Shown here piece by piece: positions 13,511-25,934 of a DNA stretch of 64,000 nucleotides. Made by a program: the position numbers and the translations under genes. Source of the stretch: Otis tarda (lineage: Eukaryota > Chordata > Aves > Otidiformes > Otididae); the NCBI GenBank assembly GCA_026413225.1, contig CM048555.1:77507785-77571784 (forward strand). Reading direction: 5' to 3'. Each line of letters starts with the position of its first letter. The stretch's first letter is position 1. A model generated the notes under the pieces. It saw nothing but the letters and a program-made list of their open reading frames with translations. It searched no databases and was not told the origin of the DNA.

Positions 13511-16500
13511 TGCAATAATGAACCCCCTAGTGGGAAAAAAACCTGCCCTAGATTGTGAAAGTTACTCATAGCAGCTCCAGGAATTTGAGACACCATGCCG
13601 GGCTGCTTTGTATGCTTCTTGGCAAGCCAATACCAAGACTGCACTTCCCGCTCCCAGATGCTTCACAGCAGTGCTGGTGATTCAGTTCTGGGAGCAGAAC
13701 CAAATATTTGGCTGTGTTTGTGCGTGAAATGCACACTGAGTTCTTTTCTTTCGCTCTGTGCAAAACTGTAAGGTGGAAAAAAACTTTGAGACAATTAAAG
13801 CTACAAAAAATCTGGTTCACTGATCTTCTGTAATCTTTCTTTTCCTGATCAGGGGAAAGAAGCGGAAAGGTCTTTTCTGCAGAAATAGAATACAACAAGG
13901 TATTTTATGTCAAGTTATGTAATGGCTGCTCTGCTAAATATGACTGTAATAAAGTAATAAAAATGATAATAATATGTAGATGTTACTGGCTGAATGAAAA
14001 GCCTACTTGTCTGGTACGGAAAAATAAATTCATGGCAGCTAACTGGGGTTAGTAAGCTCAACAAAATTAAGGTGGAAAGTGAAAATATGGTCCATTTTGG
14101 TTTCTGGATTACACTCATTTGACATTATCAAGCCTTCTGCTACACCTGAGGGATAGAAAATCACTCTCTACTTTGAATGAAAGCTGAGATTCTTCTTCAG
14201 TTTGTTGAGTTTCTGGGGTTTTTTTCAGTAGCTAGAATCTTTAAGAAAAAAAAAAAGTTTAGATAGACTCACAGGAAAAATGCGTGAGATGGCAGTAGAG
14301 AGTTTCATCGATATTTTGTTGGTGGGACCAGAAGGAGTAATTTTCAGCATGTACATCCAGGATTTCCCCTGCATATTTTTCAGCAGAGATAAAGTTCCAC
14401 TTGTAGCAAATTTAAGACTATGAATAATGTATTTTTCTTATTTACATCTGGCAGATTCCTAACTTGTACCCCACAGGTCCATGGAGCACATGCTAAATAT
14501 AGCAGTTTTGGTTTCTTTTCCCTTCGTAACAAAAGACCAAGACTTTCCAGGTGTACTTCTTCATTAAACAAGTTCTTATCTTTCCAGTACATGCTTACAC
14601 ATGCATTTCATATACATACGCTTCCACACGTATCTCTATAGTTTGCCAGCTTCAACTTTTACAAAGACCAATGCTGAAGGGTTCTAGTAAGTTGTTCCAA
14701 TGATCAAAAGAAAAAACTTCCAGTCACTGGATCACTTCTTATGCCTATTTCTGCTAGAGAGTGTCTCACTATTAAAATATTTTTTCCTTCTGTATGTGAA
14801 ACTTCTTGCAAATGTGAGTGGTACCCTTTGTGAACATCAGAAGAATGGGAGAATCACAACATCACTCCCAGCAGGAAGAGGAAGAAGGAAACTTCCTATC
14901 TTTGGGAGGGTTTTTTTTTTTCTTTTTTCCCCTTTCTGACACTGGCAGCTGTAGAGCTGTGGGATGTTCGTGTGAAGAAGCATGTCAGTGTGTCAGCTTG
15001 CAAGGAGAGCGCGGAGTGTTTGGAGAAACTGTTGAAAGAGGACAAGTGGCATGAGAGTAACATGCAAAGCCACACGTAACAACATAATCATCACAGATTA
15101 GAACAAAACCTAGTAGGAATGAATCACAGTCAAGACAGTAAACCACAAATCTTTGTCTCTTAGTAGTGTGAATGACTGAGACATAGCTAACATCCATCAG
15201 AATAACCAAGCTGATATCCTGAATGACTTGTTCCATTTTGAGGTACTCTTTCCTGTGCAAGATATGGAGATGTTGACTTTTTTTTTAGTGCACTGCATAG
15301 CACAAAGGATTCATCCTTCCTGTTAAAGAAAAAAAAAACTTGGCATCTTGTGTTGTCTGGATTCTAGGTCATTCTTTATGTCCTCGTATGGGGCCAGAGT
15401 ACACATTGATGTGAATGGGTGTTGCTCAAATAAAACCAATGCTAATTTATACCAAAAGAGTCTTTATCCTTCATTTTTTATATTCAAGGAAGCTGAATGA
15501 ATCACACACTCTTAGTTTTGATCTTGAGGTACTATCTTATTGTAGTTATCTAATTATTTAAACAGTTTATTTATCCTGAGTGCTTTACCAAACATTAATA
15601 AAACCACACTAAAGCCATCAAGAACTATCATCTTAGACACTCAAGAGAGCTGAAGAGACCACAGCTGAGATTTCAAAGAGTTTCTAGTTCCTAGATGGAA
15701 TGAATTTCCTGCAGACACAAAGCAAGTTCATTCAGCGAGGGAACTTGAAGAACTCCTCAAATGTGAATCCAAATGGCTTTTGAATTTCACTCTTTCAGTG
15801 TTTCTCTGAGTTTGTTGAGTCTGGGCTAGAAACAGAGTTCACCATTCCAGGGAGAAATGCCGAATGAAATGTAGGTTCTTTCAGTCTACAGAAGACTGCT
15901 ATGGTGACCTGGAGTAATAGATTTTGAAGACTAAATTGGAGGATGATCTCAAGGAAGTTGTGTGGGACCCTGGTTCCACCAGCATGCATTTCTGAATCAG
16001 GCATCATGGTCTTACAACTCCAACTAACATAAAAATAAATATTTCAATGTTACCAAAGGGCTGAAAGAGATCTTAGGTGATAATTGCCATTTCTGTACAT
16101 TATATGCATACAGGGCTCTTGTTTTTTCTCCCTTATTTTGAGACTGTTTTATTTTGGTTTTAGTTAAGTAAAATATATGGGCTCACATGCAAACCACATT
16201 ATTATACTTCCATTATCACACTAAGATGTAATAGTCATAGCAAATAAATTTCTCTAATTTCCTTTATCAGATGATGTGAAAGATGACACAGTACCAGGAA
16301 CTTATGCATTAAACGTTCTAAAGAAACATAAAACTTCTGAAGCAAAAAAACAACAGTACAACAACTAAATTGAAACATCCTTTGTACTTCCATGGTATAT
16401 GAACAAAAACCTCAGCACCAAAGATGCAGCAAATGCCTAAGAAAGTTCATCTCTCCCAGGAAGGAGCTCATAGATGATTTTTGTTTATTCCGACTTTTGA

Positions 16501-19500
16501 TTAGGATCTTCTTGTCCTTTCCATTGTTTATTTTGTTTTATACTATAACACAATAAAGAAAAACTTTGGATAATGCAGCTGCATTCAAGATAAAGTCTGC
16601 ACTTGCCTAAAAACAAGTGTATGTTTACTTGGAATGATATTGAAGAAAAACCAGGAGGACTCAATCTCTTCTTAATCATGGAACAGTGTCTACAATTCTG
16701 GAAATAAAACCAGAAATGAGTCCCAAAATGAAGAAGGGAATACAGTGACTGAAATGCACCAAAGTCAAAGAATGCCTTTCCAGTGATGTAATTTGGTAAG
16801 AGTGGATAAAGATCTTTGCATTCGAACTTCAACAAAAGAGAACACGATTTTTAAACTTTCCTTTGAATGTCTATTTTCTCTGAAGAGAATGTAGAAAGAC
16901 TACATTCTTCTTTGTGTGGAGTGAATCAGCAGAAATCTTTGGGCTTGTGGCCTTTCCTGCCTCCCAGCAGATGTCACAAACTGTGTTGATCTCCCTCTTA
17001 CCAGCTCTGAATTGTTATATCATTTGAAGTTTGAAAAAATACTCTTTTGACTCCTACACAAGGCATTATATAATAGATACTGTGCAGCTACATGTGTCTT
17101 CTTCCCCGTTCTTATATCTGCTTCTTGCTGCTTTTTTTTTTCTATCCACTTACAGCTGTTTAAAACATTTGTGGGATTTGTCAGAAAATAGAAAACTCCA
17201 CCCCCCTGCCCCCTCCTCCACCCCTCCCCAGTTCTGGCTTCAAATGAAAACAGAATTATCAGCCTAAATATTTGCTGAAGAAGAAAAGATGTTTGACATG
17301 TTTGTTTTCCCAGAAATCTGCATTAAAATCACCCGTCCAGACATTCTATATGTCAAGCTTGATAGATGGTAATTTTTCTCTGAAAGATAATAAAAAAAAA
17401 AATACTGCAAATGAAAATATGACAGGCAGTGTTTTTGCCTTGTCTCAAGAAGAAGAAAATATCTCTTTTAACTTTGCTAGATGATGAAGGTAGTTCAAAA
17501 ATGTCATTATTACTTTTCATGAGTTTTAATTTTTTCTTTAAACTCCATGTTCCAACCTCATCAAGAGCTGCGTGACAGAACTATGATAGTATAAAAAGGT
17601 TTGTATACCTATGATTTGGTGTATATCTCTGACCTGTTCTATTCCTCTCAAATACAGTTTATTATCGTGTAATGCTTCAGGATGAGGGGAATAAGGGGTC
17701 TTAATCTTCTGGTTTCTTTTGTCTTTCCTTCCTATTTTGTTTGAAGTTTTCCAAGGAATGCCTTGGGCTTCAGTCTTGCAATCATATCACTACATTTGAC
17801 TGCAAAACTTTCTCAACTGCATGAGCTGAATTGCTTTTAGGCAGAGGATAATGAGTTTCTTCTCTTCGACTGGCAACAGGGTTTGGAGTTCCTTTCTGAA
17901 GCACAGGTGTACATCTTTATGCAACTTGCTCATGACAGGGGAGAATAATATCATTTTGCAAACTATACAAGGATAGGCATCTGAGGATCTGGAAAAGCAA
18001 ATTATTCATTTTTCCCTTACCTGATATTTTATTCCTGCTAATGTAGATCCAGACTTTTACTATAATATGGTAGTTAAATAGCCAATCTAAAAAAGCACTA
18101 TATCAAATTTTCCCCACCTGATTGGCTTCTTATGGTTCTAGCAATTACAACAGTGAGACCTGGTCCTAATCCAAATCAGTCACAGAGATGATGACCCCTA
18201 AAACCAGCAGTAAGCTAAGAGTGAGTAGGACTGGGAAAGAAGTAGTTGATCCATGACTCTTGCATTTAAGATTTCAAAGTACTTTTTTGAAGTGAACAGG
18301 TCAGTAAGGGAAAACATTTGGTAATTTTCCATTTTTTCCTCTCTTTAAGTTCTACATAGAAAAGTTTACAAAAGAGAAGAAAACAAGAATTTAATTGCAG
18401 AAACATCAGAACAGGAGCTTCAACAGCATCACTCTCAAAAACCAAAATAACTACAAAAATTGATTTTTCTTAAATTATGATCAGATTTTAGAAATTAGCA
18501 TTTCTACTGGGAACCTATTTGAAAAGTCCCATCTGCTGGAAAAAAAAAAAAATTACAAAATAGTCACAGATAGGTGTGAGGACCAAGCCCACAGTCCCTG
18601 CATTTATTTTGAGGCCAGCATGCTTCATGCTGTCAAAATCATTTTCAATGCCATTTTAGTAACTTAGCTTTTAGAGATGACACAATAGAGATCTTTCTGC
18701 TGCTTAGTAATCTGAAGTCAGGTTTGAGATGTTTTGTAGCACGCTTAATAGGCAAACTTTTCTTTCTTTTTTTTTTTTCCGTAGTATTTTGAGAAAGGTC
18801 ACTATTCTAGCTGTAACCAGCTTCAGGACCTTAAACAAAATCTTTTTCACAGAGATGTTTATCAAAGGTGCAGACTTGCAGAATTGCATGGCTGGAGCAG
18901 CAAAACTGAATTCCATTTTATATTTTTCAAATAGTGCTGTTCTAAGCATACGTAACTTTCACATTAATTTTTCCATGTATTTCTAAATAACTAGCAAAGA
19001 TTCATCCTCATCCCTTCATCAGCAAAAAGAGCTTTAGCATTGACCTTACTGGAGTTGTAAAGCTCCTGTAAGTTAACTCGGGACAGAGGACCAAAAACCA
19101 CTCATAAATTAACAAACTGGGATATGCTATAGTAAGTAGTTGTCCCTGTCCAGATTTTTTTATTGTTGTTTTTTACGCACCATTTGCTATGTAACAGTTC
19201 CTGACAAAACATAACACAAGTCCTAAGATTCATGAAAACTTAATGGAGCTTGATTTCAAAAGCATACAGATAAAAACAGATGCTGAAAGAATATCTTAAC
19301 ACAGACTGTTTTGTTAAAACCTTCCGTGTCTCATAAGATAATATCTTACAACATGAATTCTGTCTGTTTTCTGTTAGCTCCATCCTGCTACATTAACTTT
19401 TAATGAATCTTTCTTCTATTTTGCTGACCTGATTAGTGACACTTTCATTTTCCAGTTTCAAGGGATCAAGCAGAAGCAACCTGCAGGTGACATCAGCTAT

Positions 19501-22500
19501 CGAGACAACATCCAGTTACTGGAGGGACTAGGTCAACAGGCCTTTCTTCTTTCAAGCCAAACAGGATGATTCCCCACTGCCATTCTGGATGAGAAAATAA
19601 TGAGTGATATAAAAATGGGTGAAGATGCCTAAATATTGGCACCTCCCAGTTCATGAACTCGAAGGAACCAATCATCTTATCAGGCAAAAATGGATAAAAG
19701 AGAGAAAGATAATTATCTATGGTCACACAGCTGTTCACTGACAGTAGTGATGCATCAGGGCCCACGTTCTCTAGCTCCCCTCCTGCTCTGTTTTTACCTC
19801 TGATATCCTCCACACAAATTTATGTAAATTAGACATTGGCAAAGGTTTTCCTCCTCCTGGAGTGTGAAAATCTTTCAGATTTTGCCATGGCTCTCCATCT
19901 TTTAATTTCATATTCTGGTAAGAGTATTATCTTCCAAATTTCATTTACTGTGGACATTGGAGCCTTACTTAAATCAAAACCTCCAAGCTTATATATGCTT
20001 TGAAATATTTTCAAACCAAGACAGTTTCTGGAACATTTAGTATTTACATGATTAAGGCATTTCTGATTGTGTGTACAATACAACTATCACTCAGAAAATG
20101 CAAAGTTTAAAAATCTCCATGGAGCTGTGGATCACACATTTTTTTTAAAGTTAATTCCCTATATCTCAACCAAAGTCCTCTGAGTCCTATTTTGGATCAG
20201 CTTAAAAACTTTTTTCTCTGCCCCTTCCCTGGAGCTTGAGAAGAAAACATGTCTATTCCTATGCCATTTCTTACCTACATTACTAGTATGTCAGTTAAAA
20301 AATTATCTGGATATCAGCTTTAGAGGGGAATATTGGGAGGGAGGTGATTTTCAGGAGGCGAAAAAAAAAATCCACAACAAAACCAGTAGAAAACAATTCA
20401 AATTGATCTAATATTTAGCCACCTTAGCTTAATGACAGTTTGGCATATATTCCTCAGACATCATAGTAACATTTCATTTTATCTTTATACGAAGTGACAG
20501 TCTCCTAGATTTAGCAACTGCATGTAGGCTAAAATACCATTTCATAGCAAGTGCCCTGGAGAATCAACTGGTATTGTATCTTAGTTAATAATGCATTTGT
20601 TAGCAGAATTTGGATAATTCACAGAGATGAAAAGATGTAAGTTAAGGAAGTTAAAGTCTATCCTTTGTTTTCCAGTGACCTAATATATGAACTTGATCAT
20701 AGCACTTGGCTACTCTGTTACAGGTCTCCACCTATAAAACCAATATAATGACACATAACTTCCTATGGACCCATGTATTAATGATTTTCCTCTGTCAAAC
20801 ACTTGATTAGCTTTGAGTCTCTCAATCCCAACACAGCAGTTCTATATGGGAAATAAACACTACCGTGGACTCTTGAAGGCATAGGAAATGTTAGACCAAA
20901 ATCAACTCGGAGCCCACCTTCAGTTTAAGCTTTTAAAAAATCTGTTCTGTTACTCTTTTTTTTTTTTTCTACTTAGGGAATTTATAAATGGCAAAGGCAG
21001 TCCATTGAATTCAATAATTTTTGAGCAAGGAAATGGTGTCTGTTGTGATCTCAGAATAGAAAAGGATCTCACTTTTATTTTTATTTTTTCAAACATGGAA
21101 ACAAACATGAAGGCTTCATAAACTTGTGATATTGGGATTTATACCGAGACTGGAGAGTGTAATTTTTCAAAGAAGATAAGATCTTTCCAAAGTAGCTGGG
21201 TAAATGTGCATACATACAGCCCAGCTCTGCCACACATCAACACCACATTTTGTATTCAGTGTGCTTTGTGCTGATCACAGCTTTCAGTCAGGTCAATCTC
21301 ATCTGCTTTGTTTACTAAACACCACATGTATCACACTATGCCAGTTTTTATTGATTTGAATTTTATGCAGTTCCACTGAATTCTACAAAATGCTAGAGCT
21401 GAGACTAGCACTTGAGATTAAAGCTGCAGAGAGCTGCATATAAACAACATTTTTAATGAAAAAAAAAATATTTAAGTACTACCGTGAAGACAGACTGAAT
21501 GGTCAATGGAGAACAGGCTCTTATTCTTAGCTGATGCTATGCATTATATCATGTATCACCAAACTGGGCCTGGCCAAAGTGTGAAAATCATTATCTAATT
21601 AACTAAACTCATTCCAGCATCTTTTAACGTAGTCTTGTATCCTGATAGCAGCTCTGTAGGTTAGCTACAGAGGGAGAATAAAAAATAAAACTAAGCATGG
21701 CATCTGCAAAGGGACTCACCTGCAAAGGCCTCCTAGTTCAAAGCCTGCAAGGGAGCATTACACCAGGGACACGACAAACAACTGCTCAACGATAACCACA
21801 GCTTTTTATAAAAGTGTGCAAGCAACCCAACTAATCTGAACTGTTGAAATTCTGTATCTCCCTGGATCTTACATAGTTCCTGGCTGCATAAAATCCCTTT
21901 TTAATAGTTTGCTCACAAAAAGCATTCCGTCCTCAGAGATGCAATATTTTTCAGGGACTCAACTGTAAACTAACCACATGTCCCTTCCAGATGCAGCTGG
22001 GGTGGTAATGAATCACAGAACACAATTACAAATATAATGTTTTAAGGTAAATGTGAAATTAGTTTTCCCCACAGAATCTAATGTCTGAAACCACTCTGCT
22101 TTTACCCCTTTCCTTCACAGAGTTTTAAGATCCTGAAATGGCTTTTTCCGACTGCTGACTGTATGACCCCAGTGAGAGCACACCTCTCCAAAGAAACATC
22201 ACCTACATATACAGGTAACTATGTCCAGAGCAGAATGTGGTTATCAGGCCATTGGAAAGGTCAATGTAGAACAAATTTTTAAAATGTAAATTGCATTACT
22301 ATAGCCCAACAGTACTAAAGTTTAAATTACTAGTTTTATTCACCTATCTACTTCCTTCAGCTGTACTAGCTTCAATATCTCGCAAGATTGATCCCTAGGT
22401 CAGAATAATAGCTCTTACACAATGTGAAAATTTCAGTATTTTAAAATAGTAGGAGTGTTTGTGAGAGCTATTATGAAACTCAAGCCAATCGAAAGAGAAA

Positions 22501-23724
22501 AATTTATTTCCTTGTTAAAGCTGTAATTTTGGTAGGAAAAAAAAGGTTCTATGTGTTCAAAACCAAAATTTATTACTGTGTTTGGAAACAAATAGTTTGA
22601 AACAAAACCTACATTTTTAAGAAAGCATGAGTTAAATCTCTTCCAGTTATTGTTTGGACTGCAGTCAGACATTACTCTCTGAAAATATGCTGAGTTTTAA
22701 GGAGTGCTAACACCCTAAATACTAGGTGAACTGCAACGATGGCTCATTGGTTCTGCAAAAGTCACTTATCATCTATATTGTGATCACAAAGCTATAGTGG
22801 TGTCAGTTATGATGTTCCTCCCAGTTAGATAACCTTGTGTGACTTACAAGCCTGCCGTAGTTTGTCTCTATTTGGAAAACTAGACCCACGAATTTACCTT
22901 AAGTTCATTGAGCTTAAGTGAATTGAAAGCGAACTCCAAATTGGGTACATGTGGTGCCAAGTTTAAGGTTTTACATCAGGGCAAAATAGGCAGCTCTGAA
23001 AGTAAAACTTATGGACCTTCCATTGTACCACTTGTCCAAAGAAGATCAATTTGTTTATTTACAGAAGCAAGGTGTTGTCAGTCATCAACTGTGTGGTTTA
23101 CTCTAACACTGGCTATTAGCATCAGCACACAAGCTGGAAAGGAAGAATCAGAAGCACATTTCCTAAGTGACCTGATAAGCTGTACAATTTATTCATCTGC
23201 TTACAGGCTCAGAGACACAGAACAACCGGTAAGTATCCATCCCCCCTCCTGTGGTGTAGAGTCTCCTCTGGAAAGTGCATTGGAAATTACGTGTGAAAAC
23301 ACTGGATAATCACTATCTTGATGTTTTGTTTGCCCACTCTTTTTAAACCTTGCAACCATTGTGACTAATCTCCACGAAAATCCTTATATTTCAAATTGGA
23401 AGGAAGATGGTTAAACAAAAAAACACATCTCTCCAGTGGAGTCAGAAAAATCACTTAATCTCTGCAGTTAAAGACAGTAGTCGCTAAGATGCATGCACTA
23501 TTGGGCCCTTAGGTAGCATAATCACTGCTCCGAGATTTTCCAGAAGCTATTTTACCTATATTATGCTCCAAAATAGACCTTCTTTTAGGAGTATTAGACA
23601 AATCACCAGCCTATTTTCTTGTCTCATTTGCACATTCTCTCCTGCATTGTGTTCAGTTACAGAACTCAGAGGATGACTTTCCTGACACAAAAATGAAATA
23701 CAGGACACAAGAAAGGGGTTTGGC

Positions 23725-23778
23725 TTTTTTTTTTTTGTTGGGTGTTTGTTTTTTTGGTTTTTTTTTTTTTTTTTTTTT
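23725..23778 (+). repeat. T-rich tract
   Basis: Long T runs interrupted by short G-containing words (GTTGGGTG, GG). I see no element body attached to it that would make it the poly-A tail of a minus-strand retrocopy. Confidence 0.75.
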
Positions 23779-25498
23779 CTTGTGGAGGCAAGGAATAATG
23801 GAATGGGTTTGTTTACAACAAGTGTCCCTAGGTTAATTAATGATAAACTGTGAATTGTTTTTCACTCCAAAAGCAAAGATTTAATTTCAAATTCCCTATT
23901 GTATTAACTCTTCCATTTACTTTCTATTTTTAAATAAAAATTAATTTTAAAAATAAAAACAATTTACAATACTAACATAAAGCACTTTGACATTTTTAAT
24001 ATACAGTTTCAAAAATTTCTTCCCTAATTCTTTCCAAACAGTGAGAATAATTTAGCTTCCTCAAAGAAATTATCTTTTGAAAATATTTACTCGTCTGTAT
24101 GTAACTACAATGAGCAATTAATACAAAGTTAATCACAGCTGAGTAAGAGAAAAATAGTACTTCTCCTTTTCAGCACCAAAAGTTGTAAAGTGTTATTTAG
24201 ATTATGGTCATAGCAACCAAACAGTAGGAACCTCAAAAGAATGTAGTTCAATATTTCACCCGAATATATGAGAAAGAAGCAAAAAAATCACTAGCTACAG
24301 TGTAGATGAACAATGACTGTATAAGAGGTGCTTACAGACATACATTCTACCTTTGCTGAGTTGAATTTCAACTGATTATGACAAATCAGAAGATATTTGC
24401 TTGTTCCCAAGAATGGTTTATACACTAAATTATGCTGGAAAAACTAGGGTATATTTACAATCATTCTCTCATCAAGAAAGACTAAGTATGAAACAAGAAG
24501 TGGTTGGAGAGGCAGCCAATGGATATGGACATAGTAATAAAATGAGATAACTTGAGGGAAGGAAGTATTTGAGAACTGCCTATGATTTTTTTTCTAACAG
24601 TGATCTGAGCTGCTAGTTACATGATTCTAGCTTAGGAGATGTCCTTATAAAGAAAATTCTTTTTTCAGATTCATACTTATTTTTTGTTCTTAAATTACTG
24701 TACAGCATGTTGCTTGGAGGGAAAATATGTAACAAGACAGTTATTCTGATGATCCAAATGTAAAAATCCAATCTGAATAATTTTATTTTATTTTGTATTT
24801 GCCTATATTTCAGTAGATAGAGATTTTTATTTCAAAATAAGATCTTGTAACTATTAATGAAGATACATTTTCCCTCTTTTTTGAGCTTGAAGATGAATTC
24901 TGTGCCACTCAAGAGAAGAATGTTCATGGTCACGCTAAATCTTATTTTGACGTCCTGAAGAATTAAAAGTTAGTATGACTTATTTAGGCTCACTTCCAAC
25001 TCTTTTTATTCACAGATTTATTTTACTGAAATACACTGACAATCATTTCAAGATGCATTTATATTAAGCTGGGAGCCAGCAAAGCACTTACTTGGTGTAT
25101 TTAATAAAATACATCTTCAATTGAAACAACTGTGCCAACCTGCAAGTTAAAAACAAGCATATACTTGACCACTCTGATGAATTACAGCAGATCAGCAGTT
25201 TCATTATCACTGAAGTCAGGAAAGGTCCTCAAGTTTTTTATTTGTTTCCACCCTTTAGCCCATTGTTAAAGTGAAGCATCATAATGGGAAGGTTCTGGAC
25301 TGTGATTCAAAGCCAATCACAATCCATCACTTGAGGGATGTGTAACATGCGACCATTTGAGATAGCCACTTAGTTTTAACCTTTAAATAACAATAATGAG
25401 TTTTTGCAAACAATCTTCCCTTTGAATGAACAAGACAATGATCTCTAGGCCACCAGTTGCTTTCATGGAGGGTCCAGTTGCTCTTTTTTTTCAACAGG

Positions 25499-25934
25499 TC
25501 AAAAATAGTTGAGGTGGATTTCCTTGAGCTCAGCATCTGTCACCAAAGCTTCAAAGCTGGCCTCTGCATAGCTGATGAGATCAGAGTCATTCTACATATT
25601 GGGATATTATTTATTTTGCAGTAGTGCCTTAATACCTTGCACAGTATGTTAAGAGTTTCATGTATGTTAAGTTGACCCTTGTTCCTCAGTGCTTCCAGGA
25701 TGAGTGGTTCATAGCTTCTGAGTAGAGCAAGCAGCTAGAGACTCTTGCCTTTCCAGAGTGTCATGAAGTCATCTAAGCATCAGCTAGTGCACAACTTTGC
25801 AATGCTCAGGCTCTCTTTCACATTGGTTTAGTTGAACCACTGCCTTATCTCAGCACTGTGTAAGACCTGAGCAATACTAACCATGTTGAGATCGTTGGAG
25901 ACCAAATTCTCTTTGAAGTTAGTTACCCAGAATA
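25499..25934 (-). pseudogene. Decayed coding-like block, family not recognised
   Basis: Read on the minus strand, one frame from about 25,934 downward gives protein-like text over more than 100 codons, broken by a few stops. One segment reads RSYEPLILEALRNKGQLNIH and goes on to a cysteine- and histidine-containing stretch, NILCKVLRHYC. Close to the end the neighbouring frame continues sensibly (ISYAEASFEALVTDAELKE) up to a stop at 25,499-25,501, which suggests one frameshift. The leucine-rich helical character and normal codon mix differ from the AT-rich noise around it. No intron signals interrupt it, so a processed copy of a host gene is possible; an old exon or a transposon frame cannot be excluded. 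I cannot name the parent. Confidence 0.35.

Larger units (their letters stand above)
11178..25498. other. AT-rich desert, no gene seen
   Basis: About 14 kb in which I recognise no exon, RNA gene or named transposon. Open frames are short or chance-like; the longest from an ATG (12,566-12,970) has no family resemblance and runs through a hairpin. Homopolymer runs and simple repeats are common. A hairpin, a purine-rich tract and a T-rich tract are listed separately. Confidence 0.5.

Noticed and set aside
16485-16835. 116-codon minus-strand frame rich in Phe, Leu and Ser
   Set aside because: The composition is what AT-rich DNA gives in this frame, and no domain or splice context supports it.
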